The translations under genes were made by a program, and so were the position numbers. Of a DNA stretch of 64,000 nt, positions 29,898-40,828 are shown piece by piece. Numbering within the stretch: the stretch's first letter is position 1; every line of letters begins with the position of its first letter. Source of the DNA: Plectosphaerella cucumerina (lineage: Eukaryota > Ascomycota > Sordariomycetes > Glomerellales > Plectosphaerellaceae); NCBI GenBank assembly GCA_020746995.1, contig JAGPXD010000001.1:5704001-5768000 (forward strand). Reading direction: 5' to 3'. The notes under the pieces were generated by a model, which saw only the letters and a list, made by a program, of their open reading frames with translations, was not told the DNA's origin and did not search any database.

Positions 29898-31198
29898 GGT
29901 CGGGAAGTGGTCTCCCTCAGACCGGCTCCTCTTCACACCACTTCGCGGCCTGCAGTGGTTGGTCAAGTGAGCACCCAGGGAGACGATCCGGTTGGAGGTT
30001 GATTAGCATCACTCCAAGACGTCTCGGCACGACCTTTTGAAGCAGAATCCGATGAGTGATTGGGTGGCAGAAGCCGGTAGGATGGGTGACTGCATGACCT
30101 GGCAGTGCAAAGACCCGTACGCTCCGGGGCTAGAACCGTGCACTGGGGAATCTGCCATCTGGGTTGACGATATCATGGCTTTTGGTGAGGGAATGGGAAG
30201 ATGATGAGGCGGATGTGGATCGATAGAGGCCCGGCCCGAAACAGCCACCCATTGGAGGCCTGACCTTTCGAGTTGCCGTGGCTCCCAAGCTCAACTTCCA
30301 CGCGTCGTCGCGGCAGGCACAGCACAGCTAGACATCGGCAACGATGGGCGCGTGCTATTCTGAGGTCGTCCGTCCCACAAGCAAATGGTTCTGGAAGCTC
30401 CAACGACGACGGCGAGCCATACACTTTCACACAGGGACGCGCTTGTAGGTGCTAAAGACAGCAAACGGCCGTCCCGCCCGTGACTAATCCCGGCTTTAGC
30501 GGGGGGCTGGCTCAACCTTGGGCCCTGGGATTTGGCGCTGCTCCCCATCCAGCCCAACGACGTGGGTGTCTCATTGGCGAGCGCCCAGCAAGGCCTACCC
30601 TGAAACAAGCAATGCACATTCATGCACAGGACGGTGGCCCGGGTGACCAGAACCCAATTGCCCGCCTCACCTTATCATTTGATTGTTAGCATTGCTTGAG
30701 CTGTGGAAACAAACTTTCAGAAAATGCTGTATAGGAGGTTCAAGATTGAGGGTGTGAGATCACGACATGTTGTGATGCTTCCGAATTGGCGCTGGCTTGA
30801 CGGTTCCGTCACGGGATCCGGAACAATGGCAACCTGAGATTCAGACCGTGCGCCCGGTGCGGATATGACAGCCACCTCGATGCTCGGTGTCCAGCCAGCG
30901 GGTGTCAGGAAAAAGTCGATGTGGAGGGGACCCCGCCTATGGCCCGGCACTACTTGTACTAGGAGCCCGCAGCGTGACGACCTGACGACCTGACTTCAAC
31001 CCATCGCAACCACCCCTAACACTGCCGACTGTCACCTCTTCCTCCTTCTTCTCTTCTACGCTGTGAATTGACACTACCCGAAAGCTCTCTGCTCCCACCA
31101 CGACTGCCTGAACCTAGGACTTAGCCGGAGTCAAATCGACGCATCGATTGCAGTACAAGACCCTCCCGCCCTTGCCCGCATCCACTCCGCAAGCCAAC
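29898..31198. other. intergenic region between transposon and igo1
   Basis: 1.3 kb, promoter side of igo1. A pyrimidine-rich tract (TCCTCCTTCTTCTCTTC) at about 31040-31060 probably lies in or near the igo1 leader. No gene or RNA recognised. Confidence 0.45.
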
Positions 31199-31761
31199 AT
31201 GAACCCCCACCAGAAGAACAAGGTCGACATTTCGGTACGACAGAATTCCCAAGACATACTCGTCTCTCCCTCCCGAAGCATCGCGCCCTCTTCAGGGGAG
31301 ACGGCCACTTTCGATGCCCCAGGCTGACCCTCCCCCTCCAGACCCTCTCCCCCGAGGAGCAGCGACTCTTCCGCCTCTACGGCAAGCTCCCCTCGCGATC
31401 CGACCACTTCGCCAAGCACCTCAAGGACCGCAAGTACTTCGACTCGGGCGACTACGCCATGTCCAAGGCCGGCAAGGGCGACGGCGTCGACTCTGGCGCC
31501 GTCGGCTCCCAGCACCCCGTCCCCGAGAAGATCCCCCACCTCTCCAGCCCCGTCAACGGCTCCGCCAACAGCAACGGCATCCAGAAGCACGGCAGCATCG
31601 CCGGCATCCAGGCCGGCAGCCCCGTCAAGGAATCCAGCTTCCTGAACCGCGAGACCAGTGCCGAGGAGCTCGAGAAGGATGGCTCCGGCGGCTCCAGCCC
31701 CCAGCCCCAGGGTACCCCGACCCCGGCCTCCAAGACCGAGAGCATCCCCATTCGGAGATAA
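31199..31761 (+). CDS. igo1: endosulfine-family protein Igo1 (PP2A-B55 regulator)
   Basis: 151 aa from exons 31199-31234 and 31342-31761 (107-nt intron after codon 12). The endosulfine core is clear: LSPEEQRLFRLYGKLP followed by KYFDSGDYAMSKAG. The Ser in FDSGDY (Ser47) is the residue that Greatwall/Rim15 kinase phosphorylates in yeast Igo1 and animal ENSA/ARPP19, turning the protein into an inhibitor of PP2A-B55. In fungi this controls entry into quiescence and nutrient-starvation responses, including mRNA protection. The rest (about 60-151) is Ser/Gly/Pro-rich and disordered, ending SIPIRR. The protein is cytoplasmic/nuclear, without signal or membrane segments. The first exon codes for only MNPHQKNKVDIS, which matches the usual N-terminus of the family and supports the intron. 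Confidence 0.92.
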
Positions 31762-32435
31762 TCCTGAGGCCTTATTTCTATGGCGAGCCGGGCTCGTCTC
31801 CGACCGGCACGGCTTAGACTGAAAACAACCGCTGGCAATAGTCACGCGCCAGGAGGGGGGGCATCTCCCCCCGATTGCCGAACACACGTCTTGACGACTT
31901 CACGAGGGCGAATCCGAGTCTGTTCGATGTTGATCTTTATGTTGCTGCTTTCTTTGCTTTGCAGTATTTTCGGCGTTGGCGGGCGGTACCCCGGGGGCGC
32001 TCTGGGAATGCGAACAGCTGAGCTGTGGCGCGTGAGGGAGGTCAGGCAGGAGAAGAGGCCCGTCCCGAGGCTCACGGTCTTGTGCCACCTTTCCCTCCCC
32101 GATTTGCGCACGGTTCCGGGATTCTGTCTGGAGCGGCGGATCAGGTTGGACGACGCTCTCCATGCGACTGATGCTATATGCAAGGTCCTCTAGATTGACG
32201 TGCGAGTTGATGCTTTGGACATCTGGCGATTATCCGCTCCGGTCGACCCTCGGGCGTAACGCGGCGAGGAAATGGACAGGAGAGCACGGCGGAGACTATT
32301 GAGCAGAAATCAGGTGGTGGTTCTTGTCTTTTATTTTCATTTCTCTGGCTTTCCCAAATCCATAACATCAGCCATGATTCGTCAAACCCGAATTTCCGTG
32401 ATGCCCCTCATAAAACAACCGGCTGTGTTTCCTTT
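31762..32435. other. convergent 3' region
   Basis: 674 bp between the stops of igo1 (plus) and MYG1 (minus). TTTTATTTTCATTT near 32330 suggests a 3' end of the minus-strand gene. No gene seen. Confidence 0.5.
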
Positions 32436-33527
32436 TTACTCCAGAGCCTTGAGCGCCATGGCCTTGGCTCCTTCGAACGTCTTGTTGCCGCCGATGAAGC
32501 CGGCCGCGTGGACGAAGACGCAGCCAGGGATGCCCGAGATGCCGTCGAGCTCCTGGTCCCTGAATCCCCGCCACGCCTCGGGGAGAGACTTGCGGCTCTC
32601 GAACGAGTCCTTGGACACGGGGACCGTCTGCACCCTCCACTTGGCGCCGGGCTGGGAGCTCTCGGGGTACAGGACGTAGAGGGTGGACGGGTTGCTCTCC
32701 TCGAGAGAGTAGAGGTGGTCCTTCCAGGGGGCGCTCGTGCCCTCGAAGACGAGGATGCGACCTTGGGCGTCGTGCTCGAAACGGGCATCAAAGGCCTTCT
32801 TCACGACCTCGCGCGCGGGCAGCCAGGCCCGAACGTAGTAGTCGAGGCCGCGGTCGAACTCCTCGCCGATGCGGGCGCTGGCGATCTCGAAGCGGGCGTT
32901 TTCGCTGGCCTGAGCCTCCTCAGGGTCCGAAGGGACGGGGTCGTTCCAGTTGGGGTTCAGGCGGCCGACCATGGCGCCGAGGCTGAAAGCACCATCGCTG
33001 AAGCGCTTCTCGATGCCCGCGGCGGCGATGGCCTTGGGATCGTAGGCAGAGATGCCGTTGTCGTGGGCGTCGAGGGCCTCGATGAAGGAGCCGTAGAATT
33101 TATCGTGCAGCATGGTGACTTCGGGGCTCTCCTCGGTGGCTTCCGCCGAGGAGGGCACGGAGGCCCTGAGCCTCTGGGCGATGATGGCCTTGCCGTAGTG
33201 CAGGAAGACGAGACCGGCGCTGGAGAGCTTGGTGGGCTTGCCAGGGAAGGTGGTCTCGAAGCCCCTCTGGTGGTGATCGTATCTCTTCTTGGCATCGTCG
33301 TACTCGCCGCCGACATCGACGACGGTGTGGCACGTCTCGAGGAGCTTGGGGTCGCGCGTGCGGATGAGGCCGGCGTCCTTGTACTCGGGCAGCTGCCTGA
33401 GCATGTGGACGGCCAGCGCCTCGTCGGCGTGGAAGTGGCCGTTGTGGGTGCCGATGGTGACGGGGGACATCTTGAGTCTCTTTGCTGCGTTTTCTGCCAT
33501 TCGGGATAGTTGGGTGAGACGGAGCAT
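32436..33527 (-). CDS. MYG1: MYG1-family 3'-5' RNA exonuclease
   Basis: A 363-aa single-exon gene. MYG1 (UPF0160) is a DHH-like metal-dependent exonuclease; the human protein trims RNA in nucleolus and mitochondria. Metal-site motifs are present: GTHNGHFHADEALA (His28, His31, His33, Asp35), VVDVGGEYDD (Asp71) and RYDHHQRGF (Asp84-His85-His86). Later conserved blocks include the Asp-His-Asp-Asn-Gly stretch (LDAHDNGI), LGAMVGRLNPNWND and the C-terminal GCVFVHAAGFIGGNKTFEGA. Two in-frame starts exist: Met1 (33527), which gives a short MLRLTQLSR extension rich in basic/hydrophobic residues suited to mitochondrial import, and Met10 (33500), which gives the nuclear/cytosolic form. The gene shares a 553-bp divergent promoter with iec3, which contains an inverted CCAAT box near 33754. 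Confidence 0.93.
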   Translation of the reverse strand: MLRLTQLSRMAENAAKRLKMSPVTIGTHNGHFHADEALAVHMLRQLPEYKDAGLIRTRDPKLLETCHTVVDVGGEYDDAKKRYDHHQRGFETTFPGKPTKLSSAGLVFLHYGKAIIAQRLRASVPSSAEATEESPEVTMLHDKFYGSFIEALDAHDNGISAYDPKAIAAAGIEKRFSDGAFSLGAMVGRLNPNWNDPVPSDPEEAQASENARFEIASARIGEEFDRGLDYYVRAWLPAREVVKKAFDARFEHDAQGRILVFEGTSAPWKDHLYSLEESNPSTLYVLYPESSQPGAKWRVQTVPVSKDSFESRKSLPEAWRGFRDQELDGISGIPGCVFVHAAGFIGGNKTFEGAKAMALKALE

Positions 33528-34080
33528 ACAGGATGCTCAGGTAAAGGGGATGCGGGTGCTTGAAATATGTGAGTTAAACTGTGAGGCGAGTCGACGCTTC
33601 TCTTTTGGTGGTGAAGAGCCTGTGTGAGATGTGGTGGATCGACGCCTCAAATGATAGAAGCACCCCGGCTTCTCCAGCGACAGAGTCGAGGTTCGCACTG
33701 TTATCCCCGCGACAGGGCGTGGTTGCAGGGGTCAGTGCTTTTCCCGGTCTGCGATTGGCCGCAGCTTCCTTCCCAGGAGCAAACGGCAGCTTCCCACTCG
33801 GCCAGGCTTTATTCTGCTGAGTACAGCCTCGCCCACCCTTCCAGTCTCGTCGCGCGATTCTCCGTCCCGCCGCGTCCGTCCCTTTCCCCTGGTTCCAGCC
33901 GCCTCTTCCCATCCACCCGTTTTCCTTGCAGCATTTCTCAACACGTCAGCATTTCCATCCATCAACAACACACCCGAAATTCGCCGCTCAGCACGAAACG
34001 CAATCATCAATCGCGCGAAACTGAACGACGAATTCCATCCGCATCCACAGTGTTGACACTGTCCTCGTCGCTCAGGCAGC
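33528..34080. promoter_or_regulatory. bidirectional promoter of MYG1 and iec3
   Basis: 553 bp between the two ATGs. A GATTGGCC (inverted CCAAT box) lies near 33752-33759. The right half is C/T-rich leader for iec3. No other gene. Confidence 0.6.
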
Positions 34081-35311
34081 ATGGACGACGATGCAGCTTC
34101 GACGACAACGGCGCGCGCCGACCGCGCCGTCAAGCCGGAAGGCGACGAGCACGACGACACCCGACTCACGGATCACAAGCCTACGTACAAGTCATGGAAG
34201 AAGAAGTATCGCAAGATGAGGATCGTCTTCGACCACAAGATGCATGAGAGTGAAGAGTTGCACAAGCAGGAGCAAAAGGCACTTGCTATGGCCAAGCGCG
34301 TTGCTCTTGAGAACGAGTATGTTCTGCATCCCATGCACCCGCGACAACCTCCCTTCCGTATATATTAGCTTCTAACCTGTTCCCAGCCGCATTCTCGACC
34401 TCCTCTTCGACCTGAACCAGTCGCAGCAGATCCCCTTGGACAAGAGAATCGACCTCGCCATGACACCACCATCCGAGGCCGGATATCCACCACTTGACGC
34501 AGACGCACCATCAGAGAAACAGCTGAGGCCGTCGAGGCAGCTGGAGGATCTCGTGAAGGAGACCCCACATACAAACTACGCCCAAGCCAAGGAGCTCCTC
34601 CCGGCGCTCATCGCAGACCTGGAGCCTTTCGAAGGGGAGCAGCACCCGCCTCACTTCCTCACGGCGGACGACATCGACGACTATCTATACGAGATGGACA
34701 AGCACATCGACGAGGAGCACATGCTGCCTACCCTGGCCCCCTCGGCGCGACCGACCACCGCGGCGCCCGCAGCACCCAGCAGCCACAGCATCGCCCTGCG
34801 CAATCCCACCAGCGTGTACAACTGGCTCAGGAAGCATGCACCCAAGACTTTCTTGCAGGATGGTGAACAAGCGACAGACAAAGACAAGGACGACGCGCAC
34901 CACGAGGAGACGCCTGCCGATGCCAAGCGCAAGAGGCGATCGGTCGGGGTCACCAAAGAGCGCGGAAGCGGCCGCGGGCGCGGAGGCAAGCGCAAGTCGG
35001 CAGTGGATCGGGCGAGCATACAGATGGCCAACGACACGTTCGACGCCAGCATGGATGACGACCATGACTACAGCGTGAGCACGCCGGTGCCGTCGGCACG
35101 GGGCGCGGCGGCAAAGCGGAAGCGAGACGACGACGCTGGCTACAGGCCCAAGGGAGGCTCAAGCACGCGACCGACCAAGAAGAAGCGTAAGAGCATCGGC
35201 GGCGACGGCGAGATCACCACACCAACGTCGACCAGGGGTGGCGGCAGCCGCAGGGGCAGGGGCCGGCTATCCGAGGGGCCGCGATCCAAGGCGGAGAGGG
35301 CGGACGACTAG
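34081..35311 (+). CDS. iec3: Ino80 chromatin-remodelling complex subunit Iec3
   Basis: 386 aa from exons 34081-34316 and 34387-35311 (70-nt intron splitting an Asp codon). The N-terminal block is diagnostic of the fungal Iec3 family: YKSWKKKYRKMRIVFDHKM, then SEELHKQEQKALAMAKRVA and NDRILDLLFDLNQSQQIP across the exon junction, forming a helical/coiled-coil module at about 35-110 that would dock on the Ino80 complex. The middle is acidic/proline-rich with a conserved-looking HFLTADDIDDYLYEMD helix. The C-terminal 150 residues are strongly basic, with several Lys/Arg nuclear-localisation clusters (KRKRRS, KKKRKS) and RGRG repeats typical of nucleic-acid-binding tails. Function: nucleosome remodelling in the nucleus. 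The divergent partner is MYG1. Confidence 0.88.
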
Positions 35312-37056
35312 AAGCCTGGTGAGGGTTTGAAGCGTGACAGCAGGCCATGGAAGCTGTAAGATATTCAAACGAGGGCATTTGGCGTTGGCGGGGTCTCGGG
35401 ACTGTAGACATTTTATGGGACAGGCAGGGGCGAGGGTCCCTGGTGTCATTGACAGTGCAGATGGCATTTTTAAGATCATCTTTCGACAGTTGCTTCTCAC
35501 GTGTTGCGCCATGTTCTCTTTGACTCATTGTGGAAGTTGGCGATGTATTCTGGGGTTCTTGGCGCAGCCCAGTCAGGCCAGGGAAGCATGGTCGGCCGAG
35601 AGGGACGGAGACCGACGTGCCTCGTTTGCAGTTCACCGAGATGGATGCTGGCCCGGCGCTCGTGGAGGTAGACCGAAATCGGAGGCCGGCCGCTCCACCA
35701 GGCTTTCGGCTGGACGAGGCGAGCGGGTACGCTAGCGGCTTTTCAGGGACGACGTGGAGTCCACTGAGCGAAAGGCGAAGTTATTCAAATGACGCTGTTG
35801 ATGAGTCGAAGAACCGGGGATCTTTCGAGCTGGTGACCAGGCCACCCCTGAGAATTGGGAGCTGTCGGCAAACGCGAACAGTCCGGGGAAACGGGCCTTC
35901 TGGCTGTGACATCCCCGGACACAGGGAGCCCGGGAAGGAAGGTGCAAGAGCTTTCCCCGCGTGGGATGATGGCGAGATGGTTGCATCAGGGACTGAGGTG
36001 GGCGGCAGTCGATGGCAGTGGCAGCAACAGCGGGCGGCGGCAGACGGCGGGCAGACGCTGTGTGCTCTGTTTCCGGCTGCCGCGGACAGGGATCTACAGT
36101 GGGCTTTCGGGGAAGGATGCCCCGCAGCGAGCTTTTTTCCCTCCGCGGCCACGCTGAGATGGCAGCGAGGTCGCACGACAGACGCACATGGTCCCCCCTG
36201 GAGCTTCTTCCAAGAGCAGACTAAAGAGTCACACACGGCGTTGCTCGGCCTGGGGTGACATGCGGTGGCAGATGACTCGACGGTGTCTCGGGTCTGTCTG
36301 CGACTCGGACTGTCGGCCAGACGCGGCTGGTTTCCAATTGCATGGACACACACAATACACACACCAGGCACACCAAGATAGAATAGCCTGAAAAGAAGAC
36401 TGCCTGCCCTGGCCTAGGAGAGAACGGGCAAGGTAGTGGTATGTAGCCCGCGCACAAGGCAAGGGTAGCTCCCATCCATCCCCCGACGGGACCGGCCCTG
36501 GTCCACGGTTCGCCCTCATTAAGAGAGAGCTCCTCCGCTGCCGGCCCCCCGATCTCCGGTTTCTTCACTCCTCCCAAATCCTCGCTCCCAAGCTGTTCAC
36601 GGTATGTCCATGCCCCCTTCCTGCGTGTCGCCTAGTCGAGAGAACGTCGCTGCTGTCTGTTGTTGTATTGGCACAGACTAGTGTCCGAGACAATCTGCAC
36701 GTCAGTGGTGGTTTGAAGAAGAGAGAAGATGGGGGGGAAACAATTGGAGCGAATGAGAGGGGGAAGAAGTTCTAGACGGACAATTGACATTCGTCTTGCA
36801 GGTTCCAGCGCATCGCATCGCCAGTCGATCAAAAGGGGACAAAAGTAGAGCCCGACACACGTCGCTTTTTCTCGGTACTCGACCGACCGCCCGACGCGCC
36901 GCCACCGCCGCCCGTCCGCTTCCACACCCCCAGCCCAAGCGGCCGACTACGCTTCCCGGCCTACATCCTCGGCTCTTGCTCTGCCGCCACCCCGCGCCGA
37001 GGCCTACATATCCCATCGAGACCCGAGCAGCATTCCACCCCCGCCGACCCTTCACG
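35312..37056. other. intergenic region and leader of the isocitrate dehydrogenase gene
   Basis: 1.75 kb. The left part is the 3' region of iec3. The right part carries a probable leader intron (36602-36801) and the leader of the next gene. Other frames here are without domains. No gene seen. Confidence 0.45.
36602..36801 (+). other. possible 5' leader intron of NADP isocitrate dehydrogenase
   Basis: The donor GTATGT at 36602 and an acceptor TTGCAG ending at 36801, with a TTGAC branch-like word about 15 nt before it, bracket 200 nt upstream of the start codon. If used, the intron would separate two possible transcription starts of a gene known in Aspergillus nidulans to make differently targeted forms. 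Not proven. Confidence 0.4.
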
Positions 37057-38427
37057 ATGAACTCCCTCCGCACCAGCCTCCTCCGCCCGCGCACCGCCGC
37101 ATCCCCCTCGGTCCTCCACCGCGCCGCCGTCCTGTCCTCGACTTCCTCTCCGTCCTCCCGCTCGCCCTTCCTGCAGGCCAGAACCATGGCGACCATCAAG
37201 AAGATCAAGGTCAAGAACCCCGTCGTCGAGCTCGACGGCGACGAGATGACGCGCATCATCTGGCAGACCATCAAGGACAAGTTCATCCACCCCTACCTCG
37301 ACGTCGACCTCAAGTACTACGACCTCGGCCTCGAGTACCGCGACAAGACCAATGACCAGGTCACCATCGACGCCGCCGAGGCCATCAAGAAGCACAGCGT
37401 CGGCGTAAAGTGCGCCACCATCACCCCCGACGAGGCCCGCGTCAAGGAGTTCAACCTCAAGCAGATGTGGCTCTCCCCCAACGGCACCATCCGCAACGCC
37501 CTCGGCGGCACCGTCTTCCGCGAGCCCATCGTCATCCCCCGCATCCCCCGCCTGGTGCCCGGCTGGAAGAAGCCCATCATCATCGGCCGCCACGCCTTTG
37601 GCGACCAGTACCGCGCCAAGGACCTCGTCGTTAAGGGCGAGGGCACCCTCAAGATGGTCTACACCCCCAAGGGCGGCGAGCCCGAGGAGATCGAGGTCTA
37701 CCAGTTCAAGAACGGCGGCGGCGTCGCCCAGACCCAGTACAACACGGACGAGAGCATCACCGGCTTCGCCCACGCCTCCTTCAAGCTCGCCCTCGCAAAG
37801 GGCCTGCCCCTCTACATGTCCACCAAGAACACCATCCTCAAAAAGTACGACGGCCGCTTCAAGGACATCTTCCAGGACATTTACGAGGCCGAGTACCGCA
37901 AGGAGTTCGAGGCCCAGAACATCTGGTACGAGCACCGCCTCATCGACGACATGGTCGCCCAGATGGTCAAGAGCTCCGGCGGCTACATCATGGCCCTCAA
38001 GAACTACGACGGCGACGTCCAGTCCGACATTGTCGCCCAGGGTTTCGGCTCCCTCGGCCTCATGACCTCGGTCCTCATCACCCCCGACGGCAAGACCTTC
38101 GAGTCCGAGGCCGCCCACGGCACCGTCACCCGCCACTACCGCGAGCACCAGAAGGGCAAGGAGACCTCCACCAACCCCATCGCCTCCATCTTCGCCTGGA
38201 CCCGCGGCCTCATCCAGCGCGGCAAGCTCGACGACACCCCCGAGCTCGTCGCCTTTGCCGAGTCGCTCGAGAAGGCCTGCATCGACACCGTCGACGTCGA
38301 CGGCATCATGACAAAGGACCTCGCCCTCGCCTGCGGCAAGACCGAGCGCAGCGCCTACGTCACCACCAACGAGTACCTCGACGCCGTCGAGAGGCGGATG
38401 AAGAACACCCTCAAGGAGAAGCTGTGA
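37057..38427 (+). CDS. IDP1: NADP-dependent isocitrate dehydrogenase (mitochondrial and cytosolic forms)
   Basis: 456 aa, no introns in the coding part. It catalyses oxidative decarboxylation of isocitrate to 2-oxoglutarate with NADP, supplying NADPH and 2-oxoglutarate. Motifs: LDGDEMTRIIW (start of the fold), SPNGTIRNALGGTVFREPI (isocitrate-binding Ser/Asn/Arg region), GRHAFGDQYRA, SDIVAQGFGSLGLMTSVL (metal-binding Asp region) and NPIASIFAWTRGL (NADP loop). Residues 1-43 are Arg/Ser/Ala-rich without acidic residues, a mitochondrial presequence. Met44 at 37186 sits in a perfect ACCATGG context just before the mature enzyme, so a shorter transcript would give a cytosolic form. The C-terminus KEKL is not a good peroxisomal PTS1 signal. 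Almost every codon ends in C or G, a mark of high expression. Confidence 0.95.
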   Translation: MNSLRTSLLRPRTAASPSVLHRAAVLSSTSSPSSRSPFLQARTMATIKKIKVKNPVVELDGDEMTRIIWQTIKDKFIHPYLDVDLKYYDLGLEYRDKTNDQVTIDAAEAIKKHSVGVKCATITPDEARVKEFNLKQMWLSPNGTIRNALGGTVFREPIVIPRIPRLVPGWKKPIIIGRHAFGDQYRAKDLVVKGEGTLKMVYTPKGGEPEEIEVYQFKNGGGVAQTQYNTDESITGFAHASFKLALAKGLPLYMSTKNTILKKYDGRFKDIFQDIYEAEYRKEFEAQNIWYEHRLIDDMVAQMVKSSGGYIMALKNYDGDVQSDIVAQGFGSLGLMTSVLITPDGKTFESEAAHGTVTRHYREHQKGKETSTNPIASIFAWTRGLIQRGKLDDTPELVAFAESLEKACIDTVDVDGIMTKDLALACGKTERSAYVTTNEYLDAVERRMKNTLKEKL

Positions 38428-40828
38428 GCCAGCGGTCTTGACACGAGCAACACTACCCAGGGCCATGCCGCGCCGCGAGTCAGGAGCCTTTCCCGTTGGA
38501 CAGCTCGCGATGGGCGGCATGGCCCCCCCGAGCAAGGCGCAATGAGCAGTCAGCAACGTCAGCAGGAGGGGTCACCTTGAAATGTTTTTATGTATCCCCC
38601 GGTACGCCGGATATTGTTCAAAGAGAGGGGGGTGGAGTGCGCGCGCCCCTTCTCTCCTCGGGAGGCGTTTTGATGTAACCCGTTGGAACCGTCTGCTCTG
38701 GCATTTGTATCGCATTTTATCTCGCGTCAGCATCCAATACCTAGGTACAAAGTAGACAGGGGGAGCCTGTGTAGAGATGACATGAACACAAATCCAACCA
38801 CACACCATGGAACCACATGAGGAAAGAATACGTCGAGCCCCATCTGAGCCCAGCCCAGCCATTAACCTTTGCGCTGCTGCGTCTCCTTCCCCCCGTGGCG
38901 GTCTGCGTCCAGATTGGCTCTCGCTAATTTCTGGGTCCCGCCGAGTGCCTCACCGGTAGGGCTGAGGGGGGGTACCGTTGGAGGCCTGCCATTTTCCACT
39001 TTTCCCGCTCGCTCGCCGACTTGCTTCGGTGCTTTCCCATCAGTCTTTCACCACGCAGTTGGCAGACAAGCTCTCGCGCGCCGGGTGGTGGCTCTCTACC
39101 CGCTCAAGGCAGCAGCATAAGCACCCCTGCAACAGACCATCACATCTGGCTGTAGCTGGTTGTCCGTTGTATTGTGAAGGGCCAGGGTACGAATATGAAT
39201 TTGCTATGCTACGACTCTGGCGGGGAGACATGTGGCACCATGCAGCAAAGCAAACGCAGAGTTGCACCGCCTCGCCGGTGCCGCTGTTCGCTGCATGATC
39301 ATCACCACCCACCACCACCCACCTCCGCGCCTGCTGCTCGACGACTACGATGCAACCGTGCCGACCGACCACGGGGCGCGGTTTTACGGTGAGGCAGGCA
39401 GGCAGGCGCGCGCGCATCATCATTCCCCCTCGTACCCTCGTTCCTGTGCCAAGGTGCTGCTCGTATACCCGCCATGCCAGCCCCGATTAGGGGTCTGAAC
39501 CCGTTCTATAGTTCCTCCTCTTCCCCCCCCCTGCCCGCCCCCTGGTCCGACCGAATGTCTTTCCCGCGGAGGAAAACAGAAAATGTGTGAGAGAAAAGTC
39601 TTGCGTCATGAAAAGGCCGTGAAGATGTGTGTGTATGTATGTGGAAAAGGAAACCGAAACGCCGTGGGGAATAAGGGAATAAGAAGATACAGAGAGATTA
39701 GGAGAGGAATGTCATTAGGGTGGTTTGGAGAGGGGGGTTGTTGTGTTGCCAAGGGGCGTTGAAGAGCGGCAATGTCACGCCGGAGGATGGGAGAGCTGCC
39801 CGTCGAGGCCCAGGCCGGCAACCTTGATTGCCGCGGTACGTAGGAAGCGAGCAGGATGGAAGGATGGATGTATGGTCAGATGGGTTGGGCTCGGTTCGCC
39901 CCCTCGTTCGTTCACCGTACCTCGTCGATCCACGGCAGACACTGGCGCAAGGCCTCGTTCGGACTTGGTCTTGACGACATCGAGGGGTAGGGCAGGGCAG
40001 GGCAGAGACAAGATGACCCTTTGTGTCTTGTGAGCAGGGCTGTTTGCGGGCGCCACGGCTCGGCGGGTGACGGGTGACGAACGGGTGTCTCTCGGTTTCC
40101 TCGTGTGGTGATGTGTCGGTCCACTCAGGCTGCTGATGAGGGGAGGGTGCATTGGGGGGGTGAGGGGGTAAAGGGGGTCCACGTCGTGCCAGTGTGCGGT
40201 GCAGCGTGGACCGACCTTCTAGAAGGCTTCCACATGTGGGTCTGCGTCGTTGTGGACAGCGTGCTTTTCCCGCACGCCCCTCCAAGCATCCCTGTCCCCT
40301 GTTCTGCCTGTTGGTGCGAGGTACCATGTGCGGTGGAGGTGGTCAGGTTTTCCCAGGGAGACGCCCCCACAATATCCCACCGCCGCTTCCCCGGGCCCTT
40401 GTAACTGGAAGCTGGCTGGCCCGTGGTCGGTCGGATGACGATGCCAGCCGGGGAACGGACGACGGGGGACGGCAGCGGGCGAGGATGGTTGGCGCCGCCT
40501 TTTCGGGTGATCGTGCGTGTCTTGCATGTGTGTGGTGGGCTGGGCCTGCTCGCCGAGATGCATTGGCGTTGAGGCTGTGTACGAGTAGCCAGTTAGTCGG
40601 CGAGACAGCTTCGCACAGCCCCTGGCGGACTATGAGCGATGTGATGCGCTCTGCGCTCCCCGCTCGAAGCAGCCGGCAGAGCAACAGCAGAAGCTGTCCG
40701 TCGGACCAGGCACCGGCCACCAGCAGCAGCAGCAGCAGCAGCGGTGCCGACTTACACCGACTCGTCCGCCCCCGCTCGTCCCGATGAGGAACGACCAACC
40801 TGGTGATGCCGCCGGCTCGGCTTGGCCC
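38428..40828. other. 2.4-kb convergent intergenic region, no gene seen
   Basis: This lies between the stop of isocitrate dehydrogenase (plus) and the stop of the C2H2 gene (minus). It holds a CAG microsatellite at 40721-40742. Frames of 100-200 codons on both strands are Ser/Pro/Arg-rich and without domains. It is long for a convergent gap, so an unrecognised non-coding transcript or a long 3' UTR of the zinc-finger gene is possible. Confidence 0.4.
40721..40742. repeat. (CAG)7 microsatellite
   Basis: Seven tandem CAG units, about 90 bp downstream of the stop of the minus-strand C2H2 gene, so probably in its 3' UTR. Confidence 0.85.

Noticed and set aside
32508..33509. 333-codon plus-strand frame opposite MYG1
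   Set aside because: Antisense shadow of a complete, motif-bearing gene.
36961..38556. Long minus-strand frame (531 codons) opposite isocitrate dehydrogenase
   Set aside because: It is a shadow caused by the strong C-ending codon bias of the true gene; its translation is a monotonous Gly/Asp/Val/Leu sequence without a domain.
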